Assembly (NCBI GenBank): GCA_900554625.1
Contig: USHP01000001.1
Location: 1-29,150, forward strand
DNA: 29,150 nucleotides
From: an uncultured Eubacteriales bacterium
GTDB taxonomy: Bacteria; Bacillota; Clostridia; Oscillospirales; Oscillospiraceae
Direction: 5' to 3'
This document shows, in pieces, positions 8,315 through 15,738 of this stretch. A program made the translations under genes and the position numbers. Each line of letters opens with the position of its first letter. Positions within the stretch are counted from its first letter, which is position 1. A model generated the notes under the pieces. The model saw only the letters and a list, made by a program, of their open reading frames with translations. It did no database searches and was not told the origin of the DNA.

Positions 8315-8339
8315 GTAAACCGGTTACCTTCCGGTTTAC
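8315..8339. promoter_or_regulatory. LacI-type operator and inverted repeat of the ARH-kinase unit
   Basis: GTAAACCGGTTAC (8315-8327) shares the 11-base core AAACCGGTTAC with the site before the permease operon. It overlaps the predicted transcription start. A second half-like element, CCGGTTTAC (8331-8339), makes a 9-bp inverted repeat with 8315-8323, so the site may hold two dimers or form a hairpin at the mRNA 5' end. Confidence 0.78.
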
Positions 8340-8373
8340 ATCAATATCACATTTAATGGGGAAGGTGTCTGTC

Positions 8374-10473
8374 ATGCTGACAAATTACTTGGAAAAAGTG
8401 TATGCTGGCTTTTTGGGAATGAACATCGGAATCCGGCTGGGTGCTCCGGTAGAGCCCACAATCTGGTCCTATGAGCGAATCTATAAAACCTACGGAGATA
8501 TCCGGGGTTATGTCAAAGAATATAAAAACTTCGCCGCAGACGATGATGCCAACGGTCCTGTGTACTTCCTGCGGGCCTTGCTGGACGATGCCGTTGACAG
8601 ACCCCTGACGCCCCAGGATGTGGCCCGGGCTTGGCTCAACTATGCCCGGGAAGGTTTGGGCATGTTCTGGTGGGGCGGATATGGCAGAAGCACGGAACAC
8701 ACCGCCTATCTGAACCTGAAGCATGGTATCCCTGCTCCCCAATCCGGTTCCATTGCCCAAAATGGAAAAATCATTGCCGAACAGATCGGCGGACAGATCT
8801 TCATTGATACCTGGGGCCTGGTCAATCCCTGCAATCCCAAGCGTGCTGCGGATTATGGACAGGCTGCCGCCTCGGTTTCCCATGACGGGGACGGCGTTTG
8901 GGGTGCGCGGTTTATGTGTGCTGCCATTGCCAAAGCCTTTGAAACCGGGGATGTGATGGAAATTGTGGCCGCGGGTCTTGCAGAAATCCCCGAAGACAGC
9001 ACCTACCATAAGGTCTGCGACGCGGTATTGGATTTCTATCAGAAGCACCCCGAAGATTGGCGTGCATGCTATCAGATGCTGGTGGCAGATTGGGGCTATG
9101 ACAAATATCGGGGCGTGTGCCACATTATACCCAACGCCGGTGTCTGCATGATGGCTTTGGCCTACGGCCAGGGCGATTTCTGCGGCACCATTGAAATTGC
9201 CACCATGGCCGGTTGGGATACGGACTGCAACGCGGGCAATGTGGGTACGATTATGGGCGTGGCCTGCGGCATGGAGGGCCTGCCCCGGCATTACCTGGAC
9301 CCCATCAACGACGGCATCGTCTGCTCCGGCATTTCCGGATACCTCAACATCATTGACATTCCTTCTTTCTGCCGGGAAGTTGCCATGCTGGGCTATCGGC
9401 TGAACCAGGAACCCATGCCGGAAGATCTGCGCAATGCCTATCGTCCCGGAGAAATCTACTTTGATTTTGAACTGCCCGGCTCTACCCACAATATCCGGGT
9501 ATCGGACAGCTTCCTGTGCCGGGTGACCCACAGCACAAAGAAGGCCTACCGGGGAACCGGTTCTCTGGAAATTCTCATGGACCGGATGCTTCGGGGACAG
9601 AACTGCAAGGTATTTTACAAGCCCTTCTATACCCGTGAGGATTTCTCCGACGAGCGGTACAGCCCTGTGTTTACGCCCACGGTATATCCCGGCATGACGG
9701 TTTCCATGAAGCTGTGCCTGGATCAGTGGAATGGAAACGAAACCCCCGCAGTTGCCCCCTACATCCACACCTGCAGTGATAAGGTTGACCATGTTCAGGG
9801 GTACATCAAGCTGCAGCAGGACAAGTGGATTGACGTCACCTTCACCATTCCGGATACCAACGGCGATATGATCGACGAAGTTGGCTTCCTGCTGGAAAGC
9901 TACACTCCCAAGGACAAGACCCTGGGTGTGGTGTACCTGGACGAGTTCTGTATTTCCGGCAAGACAGCCTATACCATTGAAATGGCAAAACAGCATAACG
10001 ATTTTGCTGCCATTACCCCCTTCTCCCTGGATCATGGTGCCTGGGATCTGTATGGCGGCACCCTGAATCTGATGCGCTGCGAACCTTCCTTTGCCTACAC
10101 TGGCCACTATTACGCCACGGACTATGTTTGCTCCGCACCGGTAACGCCGTTGAACGGAACCAGCCACCTGCTGATTGCACGGGCCCAGGGTGCCATGCGC
10201 TGCTATGCCGGCGGTTTGGGCAGTGAGGGAAAACTGGTGCTGATGAAGAACGATTTTGGCTTCCAGACTCTGGCAGAATGTGTATTTGACTGGCAGCCCA
10301 ACCAGACCTACCAGATCACCCTGACCTGTAAGGGCAATCATATCAGCCTGCAGGTCGATGGCGTAGAGTATCTGCAGGCGCAGGACGATTCTTTCGCTTA
10401 CGGTATGTACGGCTGCGGTTCTCTGGAAACCGGACGGACTGCATTTGGTAACTTTGCATATCGTGACCTGTAA
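8374..10473 (+). CDS. ADP-ribosylglycohydrolase family protein with C-terminal beta-sandwich-like modules
   Basis: A 699-residue protein. Residues 1 to about 345 form an ARH-type domain: an acidic AADDDAN (54-60) in place of the usual TDDT, SHDGDGVWGARF (169-180) and GWDTDCNAGN (280-289), which corresponds to the GDTD metal motif. Residues from about 365 to 555 and 570 to 699 look like two beta-rich modules; the last resembles a LamG/DUF1080-like sandwich (GNHISLQVDGVEYLQ). There is no signal peptide, so it should be cytoplasmic. I chose ATG 8374 because GGGGAAGG precedes it and the longer reading starts upstream of the predicted transcription start. It is followed 14 bases later by a ribokinase-like gene. 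Hydrolysis of a ribosyl or similar glycosidic bond is inferred from the family. Confidence 0.85.
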   Translation: MLTNYLEKVYAGFLGMNIGIRLGAPVEPTIWSYERIYKTYGDIRGYVKEYKNFAADDDANGPVYFLRALLDDAVDRPLTPQDVARAWLNYAREGLGMFWWGGYGRSTEHTAYLNLKHGIPAPQSGSIAQNGKIIAEQIGGQIFIDTWGLVNPCNPKRAADYGQAAASVSHDGDGVWGARFMCAAIAKAFETGDVMEIVAAGLAEIPEDSTYHKVCDAVLDFYQKHPEDWRACYQMLVADWGYDKYRGVCHIIPNAGVCMMALAYGQGDFCGTIEIATMAGWDTDCNAGNVGTIMGVACGMEGLPRHYLDPINDGIVCSGISGYLNIIDIPSFCREVAMLGYRLNQEPMPEDLRNAYRPGEIYFDFELPGSTHNIRVSDSFLCRVTHSTKKAYRGTGSLEILMDRMLRGQNCKVFYKPFYTREDFSDERYSPVFTPTVYPGMTVSMKLCLDQWNGNETPAVAPYIHTCSDKVDHVQGYIKLQQDKWIDVTFTIPDTNGDMIDEVGFLLESYTPKDKTLGVVYLDEFCISGKTAYTIEMAKQHNDFAAITPFSLDHGAWDLYGGTLNLMRCEPSFAYTGHYYATDYVCSAPVTPLNGTSHLLIARAQGAMRCYAGGLGSEGKLVLMKNDFGFQTLAECVFDWQPNQTYQITLTCKGNHISLQVDGVEYLQAQDDSFAYGMYGCGSLETGRTAFGNFAYRDL

Positions 10474-10487
10474 TAGGGGGAGTCGGT

Positions 10488-11375
10488 ATGAAAATTCTGT
10501 GTTTTGGTTCTCTGAACCTGGATAAAGTCTACTCTGTTCCCCATTTTGTGCGGGCTGGAGAAACTCTCTCCTCTACCAAAATGCAGGAATTTTGCGGCGG
10601 CAAGGGCCTGAACCAATCGGTTGCCCTGGCCCGGGCGGGGGCGGAAACCTACCACGCCGGCTGCGTAGGCCAGGCAGATGGAGAGCCTCTGCTTGCCATG
10701 CTCCGCTCCAGCGGCGTGGACACCACACTGGTGCGGATGCTGCCCTGTCCCAGCGGCCATGCCATTATTCAGGTCAATGAACAGGGGCAAAACTGCATTC
10801 TCCTGTACGGCGGTGCCAACCAGGAGGTAAGCAAGGAGCAAATTGACGCGGTGCTGGAGCAGTTCCAGCCTGGGGATATGCTGGTTTTGCAGAACGAAAT
10901 CAACAATCTTCCTTACCTTATGGAAACCGCCGGGAAAAAGGGTATGGAGATTGTGCTGAATCCTTCTCCCATGAACGACGCCATTTTGAAACTTCCTTTG
11001 GAATATGTTCGTTATTTTATTCTCAACGAAGTGGAAGCAAGAGATTTGTGCGCAGAAGAAGGGCCGGAGGAAGACTTTGCCGACAAATTGCTGCGCAGAT
11101 TCCCCAACAGCAAAATTGTGCTGACTCTGGGAAGCAAAGGCTCCATTTATGTGGATCAGAAGCAGCGCATCATTCAGCCGGCCTACCGGGTGGAAGCCGT
11201 GGATACCACTGCCGCGGGGGATACCTTTACCGGGTATTTCCTGGCAGGCATCGCCGGAGGTATGGATGTGAAAGCGGCTTTGCAGCAGGCCGCAAAGGCA
11301 GCAGCCATCGCAGTCAGCCGCAAAGGCGCAGCGCCCAGCATCCCCACATTGGAAGAAACCCAGGCTTTCCGGTAA
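10488..11375 (+). CDS. Ribokinase/PfkB-family carbohydrate kinase
   Basis: A 295-residue ATP-dependent sugar or nucleoside kinase. Signature 1 is seen as GGKGLNQSVALARAGA (residues 37-52) and signature 2 as DTTAAGDTFTGYFLAG, with the catalytic base at about Asp245. The start MKILCFGSLNLDKVY is typical of RbsK-like proteins. It lies 14 bases behind the large ARH gene with GGGGGAG before its ATG and ends before a bidirectional terminator. Phosphorylation of the sugar released by the ARH enzymes, possibly ribose to ribose 5-phosphate, is the simplest reading. Fructokinase, nucleoside kinase and pseudouridine kinase are alternatives within the same superfamily. Confidence 0.92.
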   Translation: MKILCFGSLNLDKVYSVPHFVRAGETLSSTKMQEFCGGKGLNQSVALARAGAETYHAGCVGQADGEPLLAMLRSSGVDTTLVRMLPCPSGHAIIQVNEQGQNCILLYGGANQEVSKEQIDAVLEQFQPGDMLVLQNEINNLPYLMETAGKKGMEIVLNPSPMNDAILKLPLEYVRYFILNEVEARDLCAEEGPEEDFADKLLRRFPNSKIVLTLGSKGSIYVDQKQRIIQPAYRVEAVDTTAAGDTFTGYFLAGIAGGMDVKAALQQAAKAAAIAVSRKGAAPSIPTLEETQAFR

Positions 11376-11423
11376 GAATTATTTTACAGAACCCTTTTCT
11401 TTGAAAAATCCTCCTAAAACAAG

Positions 11424-11454
11424 AAAAAAGTGCTTGCAGTGCAAGCACTTTTTT
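11424..11454. terminator. Bidirectional terminator
   Basis: A 14-bp stem (11424-11437 with 11441-11454, 3-base loop) with an A run before and a T run after. It ends the kinase gene on the plus strand and the response regulator gene on the minus strand. Confidence 0.92.
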
Positions 11455-11464
11455 CTATGTCTAA

Positions 11465-12151
11465 TTACAGGACTTCAAACTTATATCCAACGCCCCAGAC
11501 GGTTTTCAGGCTCCAGCTTTCGCTGACCCCTTCCAGCTTTTCCCGCAGCCGCTTGACGTGTACGTCTACGGTACGGCTGTCGCCGAAGTAGTCAAAGCCC
11601 CAGACCTCGTCCAGCAGCTGGTTACGGGTGTAGACCCGGTTGGGAGAGGAGGCCAGGTAGTAAAGCAGTTCCATCTCCTTGGGGGGTGTGTCGATTTTCT
11701 TGCCGTCCACGGTCAGCTCAAAAGCGTCCATGTCGATAATCAGCTTGTCAAAGACCAGACGGCGGGCTTTCTTTTCTGCGGTGACACCGCTGCTGCGGCG
11801 CAGAACCGCTTCAATTCTGGCCAGAACTTCCTTCATTTCAAAGGGTTTGGTGATGTAATCGTCGGCACCGGACTTCAGGCCCGACACCTTGTCGTCGGTT
11901 TCGCCCTTGGCGGTGAGCATAATCACCGGAGTCTGGGACTCGGCTCGGATGGTCTTGCACACCGTCCAGCCGTCCATCACCGGCATCATCACATCCAACA
12001 GTACCAGATCGGGCTTGATGGCCCGGAACTTGCTCAGACCCTGACCGCCGTCGCCGGCAACGGTAACGGCGTAGCCCTCCTTTTCCAGGTACATCTGCAA
12101 AAGTTCTGCAATATTACGGTCGTCCTCAACAATCAAAACGGAGACAGCCAT
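11465..12151 (-). CDS. OmpR/PhoB-family response regulator
   Basis: A 228-residue two-domain regulator. The receiver has the acidic pair at residues 10-11, phospho-acceptor Asp53 in LVLLDVMMP, the LTAKG switch and the DYITKPF lysine. The C-terminal winged helix contains YTRNQLLDEVWGFDYFGD and RTVDVHVKRLREKLE, typical of PhoB/WalR-like DNA binding. No histidine kinase gene is adjacent: the gene ends in a bidirectional terminator and uppP diverges on the other side. It is therefore an orphan, and its partner must be encoded elsewhere. GGGAGG precedes the ATG, and a TATAAT (minus strand, 12192-12197) without a clear -35 lies upstream. Confidence 0.95.
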   Translation of the reverse strand: MAVSVLIVEDDRNIAELLQMYLEKEGYAVTVAGDGGQGLSKFRAIKPDLVLLDVMMPVMDGWTVCKTIRAESQTPVIMLTAKGETDDKVSGLKSGADDYITKPFEMKEVLARIEAVLRRSSGVTAEKKARRLVFDKLIIDMDAFELTVDGKKIDTPPKEMELLYYLASSPNRVYTRNQLLDEVWGFDYFGDSRTVDVHVKRLREKLEGVSESWSLKTVWGVGYKFEVL

Positions 12152-12268
12152 GAGAAAATTCCTCCCTTTCTATTTCTTTTCTTTTTACCCTATTATACCG
12201 CAAAAATGGATTGGGGAGTGAACAATTTGTAAAGAGTAAGCCGGTAATTTGTGAACACAAACTTCTGC

Positions 12269-12297
12269 TTGCAAATTATCCGGTTTCGGGGTATGAT
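12269..12297 (+). promoter_or_regulatory. Promoter of uppP
   Basis: TTGCAA (12269-12274), a 17-base spacer and TATGAT (12292-12297) lie about 58 bases before the uppP ATG. The response regulator gene is transcribed in the other direction from the same intergenic region. Confidence 0.7.
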
Positions 12298-12354
12298 GAT
12301 TCCGTTGGGGAAGGTTTTCCCAAAATCTGAATTTTCCATGGGAAAGGAACAATT

Positions 12355-13197
12355 ATGGTCGAATTACTCAAAGCGGTTCTGTTTGGCATTGTGGAGGGCG
12401 TTACCGAATGGTTGCCCATCTCTTCTACAGGCCACCTGATTCTGCTCAATGAATTTATCAATCTGAATGTGTCCGAGGAATTTCGGAGCATGTTCGACGT
12501 GGTGATCCAGCTGGGTGCCATTTTAGCGGTGATTGTGCTGTTCTTCCACAAGCTCAACCCCTTCTCTCCCAGCAAAAACGGGAAGGAAAAGCGGAAGACT
12601 TGGGACCTGTGGTTCAAGGTGGTGGCCGCCATCATTCCCTCCGGCGTGGTGGGAGTGCTCTTTGACGACTGGATGGATGCGCACCTGCACAACGGCATTG
12701 TGGTGTCCATTGCCCTGATTGTCTACGGTATCGCCTTCATTCTGGTGGAGCGGCGGAACCAGGGCAAGCATTGCCGGGTGATTCAGGACGTTCACGACAT
12801 TGATTATAAAACCGCTCTGATGATCGGCGCCTTCCAGTGCCTGAGCCTGATTCCCGGAACCTCCCGGTCCGGTTCTACGATTCTGGGTGCCATTTTGATT
12901 GGCGTGGGCCGCAGCGCCGGCGCAGAGTTCAGCTTCTTCCTGGCCATTCCCACCATGCTGGGTGCTTCCGCCATCAAAATGCTTAAATTCCTGGCCAGCG
13001 GGGTCAGCGCCACTTCCACGGAAATCTGGGTTCTCATTATCGGCAGCGTGGTGTCCTTCCTGGTAAGCCTGCTGGTAATCAAGGCCCTGATGGAATATGT
13101 TCGCAAGCACTCGTTCTCCGCTTTCGGTGTCTACCGGATTGTGCTGGGTACGGTGGTGCTGATTTACTTTGCCGCAAAAGCCTTTATCTTGGCGTAA
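12355..13197 (+). CDS. uppP: Undecaprenyl-diphosphatase (BacA family)
   Basis: This integral membrane enzyme dephosphorylates undecaprenyl diphosphate, recycling the lipid carrier of cell-wall synthesis; overexpression gives bacitracin resistance in other bacteria. The 280-residue protein has the family motif EGVTEWLPISSTGH (14-27) with the catalytic glutamates and the PGTSRSGST segment (167 onward) containing the essential arginine. Several hydrophobic segments span the whole length, which is normal for BacA/UppP. GGAAAGGAA lies before the ATG. It is first in a run of three plus-strand genes with short gaps; the next gene begins 15 bases later behind AAGGAGG. Confidence 0.97.
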   Translation: MVELLKAVLFGIVEGVTEWLPISSTGHLILLNEFINLNVSEEFRSMFDVVIQLGAILAVIVLFFHKLNPFSPSKNGKEKRKTWDLWFKVVAAIIPSGVVGVLFDDWMDAHLHNGIVVSIALIVYGIAFILVERRNQGKHCRVIQDVHDIDYKTALMIGAFQCLSLIPGTSRSGSTILGAILIGVGRSAGAEFSFFLAIPTMLGASAIKMLKFLASGVSATSTEIWVLIIGSVVSFLVSLLVIKALMEYVRKHSFSAFGVYRIVLGTVVLIYFAAKAFILA

Positions 13198-13212
13198 CGT
13201 AAGGAGGAAATT

Positions 13213-14091
13213 ATGGAATACACCATTGAAAATGAGTACCTGAAAGCAACTGTTACCACCTGGGGCGCCCAGGTGAAGAGCGTGATTCGCAAATGCGACG
13301 GCGTGGAGCATATGTGGCAGGCAGACCCGGAAGTCTGGGGCTACCATGCCCCCATCCTCTTCCCCCATGCGGGAAAGGTTGTGGACAACAAAATCGTGGC
13401 CAAGGGAAAGACCTTTGAAGCCACTCAGCACGGCTTTGCCCGGAACATGGAGCACACCTTGGTAGACCGGGACGAAACCACCGTGGTGCTGGAGCTGTGC
13501 GCCAATGCTGAGACACTGGCAAAGTTCCCCTACGATTTCCGGCTGGTGTCTACCTTCACCCTGGAAAACGATACCCTGCATCACACTTTGACGGTGGAAA
13601 ACCTGGACGATGAGAAGATGCCTTTCGGTATTGGCTACCACCCGGCATTCACTGTGCCCTTTGACGATAAGCACCAGGCCACCGACTATGAACTGCGGTT
13701 TTCCCAGATGGAGTCTCCCATCTGCATCAACAACCTGCCCTACGGCCTGATGCACGGGGACTATTATCAGCTGGGTGCCAACATCCAGACCCTGGCTGTG
13801 GATGAAAACCTGTTCCAGGATGACAGCCACTGCATGGTCAACCTCCAGTCCCAGACCCTGGGCCTGTATGAAAAGGGCACCGGCCGGGGCGTGGTGTGCA
13901 ACATCGGAGATTTCCCCTACACCCTGCTGTGGAGCAAGCCCGGTATGCCCAAATTCATCTGCATTGAGCCCTGGCACAGCCTGCCCAGCAGCGAAAATGG
14001 CAGCACCAACTGGGATGAAAAGCCCGCCGCCGCTATTTTGCTGCCCGGAGAGAGCTGGAGCTGCACCTTGAGCACTTCTTTTGTGCGCTAA
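13213..14091 (+). CDS. Aldose 1-epimerase family protein
   Basis: A 292-residue member of the galactose mutarotase-like superfamily, probably of the LacX/YeaD-type subgroup. These enzymes interconvert alpha and beta anomers of free or phosphorylated sugars in the cytoplasm. Seen in the sequence are the early TWGAQVKSVI strand, the FPHAGKV and QHGFARN motifs carrying the first active-site histidine, and GIGYHPAFTVPF with the second. Near the C-terminus lies the segment FICIEPWHSLPS, where the conserved glutamate is expected. An AAGGAGG site precedes the ATG and the gene lies between uppP and an SdpI-family gene. The sugar substrate is not evident. Confidence 0.9.
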   Translation: MEYTIENEYLKATVTTWGAQVKSVIRKCDGVEHMWQADPEVWGYHAPILFPHAGKVVDNKIVAKGKTFEATQHGFARNMEHTLVDRDETTVVLELCANAETLAKFPYDFRLVSTFTLENDTLHHTLTVENLDDEKMPFGIGYHPAFTVPFDDKHQATDYELRFSQMESPICINNLPYGLMHGDYYQLGANIQTLAVDENLFQDDSHCMVNLQSQTLGLYEKGTGRGVVCNIGDFPYTLLWSKPGMPKFICIEPWHSLPSSENGSTNWDEKPAAAILLPGESWSCTLSTSFVR

Positions 14092-14103
14092 GGGGAGAAG
14101 GTT

Positions 14104-14496
14104 ATGGGATTTTGGCTCTTCATGCTATCAACCAACCTGTTGATTCCGGTGCTTATGATTGGCATTGGGTGGTATTTTCTCAAAAAACCACCGAAGAACA
14201 TTAACCCTCTCTTTGGCTACCGCACTACCAGATCCATGAAAAATGTGGATACCTGGGCCTTTGCCCATCAGACTTGCGGAAAAATCTGGGTGCGCTGGGG
14301 ATGGGTGGTGCTGGTAGTTTCCCTGATTCCCATGCTGGCGGTGCTGGGCAAGGACGAGGACACCATCGGATGGGTTTCCACAGCGGTGTGCCTGCTGCAG
14401 CTGATTCCGCTGCTCGGCTCCATTGTGCCGGTGGAACGGGCGCTGAAGAAAACCTTTGACGAGTCCGGAAACAGAAGAGAAAAACTTCCAGAATGA
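14104..14496 (+). CDS. SdpI/YfhL-family membrane protein
   Basis: A 130-residue membrane protein with about three hydrophobic segments (residues 3-25, 60-82 and 90-108). The motif NINPLFGYRTTRSMKN followed by WAFAHQTCGKIW is the family signature of SdpI-like proteins. In Bacillus, SdpI gives immunity to the SdpC toxin and senses it; most relatives, including short ones like this, have no known role. No sdpC-like toxin gene is visible nearby. It is third in the uppP run, 12 bases after the epimerase-like gene. Confidence 0.82.
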   Translation: MGFWLFMLSTNLLIPVLMIGIGWYFLKKPPKNINPLFGYRTTRSMKNVDTWAFAHQTCGKIWVRWGWVVLVVSLIPMLAVLGKDEDTIGWVSTAVCLLQLIPLLGSIVPVERALKKTFDESGNRREKLPE

Positions 14497-14498
14497 AA

Positions 14499-14525
14499 AC
14501 AGGCAGAGGGATTTCCTCTGCCTGT
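14499..14525 (+). terminator. Possible weak terminator after the SdpI-family gene
   Basis: An 11-bp stem (14499-14509 with 14515-14525, 5-base loop) begins 2 bases after the stop codon. No T run follows, so it may only be partly effective. Confidence 0.5.
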
Positions 14526-14562
14526 CCCTATGTAACATAAAAATAATCTGCGGGAGAATGTT

Positions 14563-15735
14563 ATGTATTTATTGCTCCTTTCTTTGATTTACTTGGCGTT
14601 TATCAGCCTGGGACTGCCGGACTCTTTGCTGGGTTCCGGCTGGCCTACCATGCGGGAAGTCTTTTCCGTTCCCATTTCTTACATGGGCATTGTGTCCATG
14701 ATTATCAGCGGCGGAACCATCTGCTCCAGTCTTTTGTCCGAGCGGCTGACCAAGAAATTTCGCACCCAGTATGTGACCGTGGCCAGCGTGATGCTCACCG
14801 CCCTTTCTCTGTGGGGCTTTTCCACCGCCGGCGCTTTCTGGATGCTCTGCCTGTGGGCCATTCCCTACGGCCTTGGGGCCGGGGCCATTGACGCTGCTCT
14901 GAATAACTATGTTGCCCTGCACTACAGTTCCCGGCATATGAGCTGGCTGCACTGTTTCTGGGGCGTGGGCACCATTGTCAGTCCCTATGTGATGAGCTGG
15001 GCGCTGACCCACAGTGTCTGGCAGACCGGTTACCGGATGGTGTCGGGAATCCAGTTTGCCATTGCCCTGGTGCTGATTCTGACCCTGCCGGTGTGGAAAA
15101 TTCATCAAAAAGGCGAAGCCCAGGAAGAAAATGGGAAAATTCTCGGTATTTCCGGTGCCTTGAAAATCCGGGGGGTTCCCAGCCTTCTGATTGGCTTCTT
15201 TGCCTACTGCGCCGCCGAGAGCACCACCATGCTCTGGGCCAGCAGCTTTTTGGTGGAGGCCCGGGGAATTACCAAGGAAGTGGCTGCCGCCTTCGGAGCG
15301 CTGTTTTATATCGGCATCACCGCCGGGCGGTTCCTCTCTGGTCTGGTGTCGGAAAAATTGGGAGACAGAACCATGATCCGCCTGGGTGCCGCCGTGATGG
15401 GAGTGGGCATCGGCTGTGTGCTGCTGCCCTGGGGCGGCAATCTTCCGGCCCTGGCGGGGCTGGTCATCATTGGCCTGGGCTGCGCCCCGGTGTATCCCAG
15501 CATCATCCACGCCACCCCGGGAAATTTCGGAGTGGAAAATTCCCAGGCCATCATCGGCATCCAAATGGCCAGCGCCTATGTCGGCTCTACCTTTGTGCCT
15601 CCTGTGTTCGGCCTGATTGCCAATCATATCAGTATCCGGCTGTTCCCGGTGTACATTTTACTTTTTGGCATCCTGATGATTGCCATGACGGAAACCACCT
15701 TCCGTAAGGTGCAAATGACAAACCCTGTGAGGTAA
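14563..15735 (+). CDS. Major facilitator superfamily transporter
   Basis: A 390-residue protein with about 12 hydrophobic segments. The first is LLLLSLIYLAFISLGLPDSL, and the cytoplasmic loop between segments 2 and 3 (SERLTKKFRTQ) has the basic MFS pattern. The segment AGAIDAALNNYVALHYSSRH, followed by SWLHCFWGVG, is shared with FucP/FHS-like and related MFS sugar carriers. The gene is preceded by GGGAGA and followed 3 bases later by a GNAT gene, so the pair is probably co-transcribed. The substrate is unknown; drug efflux and sugar uptake are both possible. Confidence 0.88.
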   Translation: MYLLLLSLIYLAFISLGLPDSLLGSGWPTMREVFSVPISYMGIVSMIISGGTICSSLLSERLTKKFRTQYVTVASVMLTALSLWGFSTAGAFWMLCLWAIPYGLGAGAIDAALNNYVALHYSSRHMSWLHCFWGVGTIVSPYVMSWALTHSVWQTGYRMVSGIQFAIALVLILTLPVWKIHQKGEAQEENGKILGISGALKIRGVPSLLIGFFAYCAAESTTMLWASSFLVEARGITKEVAAAFGALFYIGITAGRFLSGLVSEKLGDRTMIRLGAAVMGVGIGCVLLPWGGNLPALAGLVIIGLGCAPVYPSIIHATPGNFGVENSQAIIGIQMASAYVGSTFVPPVFGLIANHISIRLFPVYILLFGILMIAMTETTFRKVQMTNPVR

Positions 15736-15738
15736 GAA

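Noticed and set aside
8353..10341. Minus-strand open frame of 662 codons opposite the large ARH gene
   Set aside because: The plus strand has ARH motifs, a ribosome site and a promoter; the opposite frame has none.
12523..13977. Minus-strand open frame of 484 codons opposite uppP and the epimerase gene
   Set aside because: Both plus-strand genes have diagnostic motifs; this is a codon-bias shadow.
15025..15035. ACCGGTTACC resembling the operator in the MFS gene
   Set aside because: It lacks the first AA of the palindrome and lies within coding sequence with no nearby promoter.
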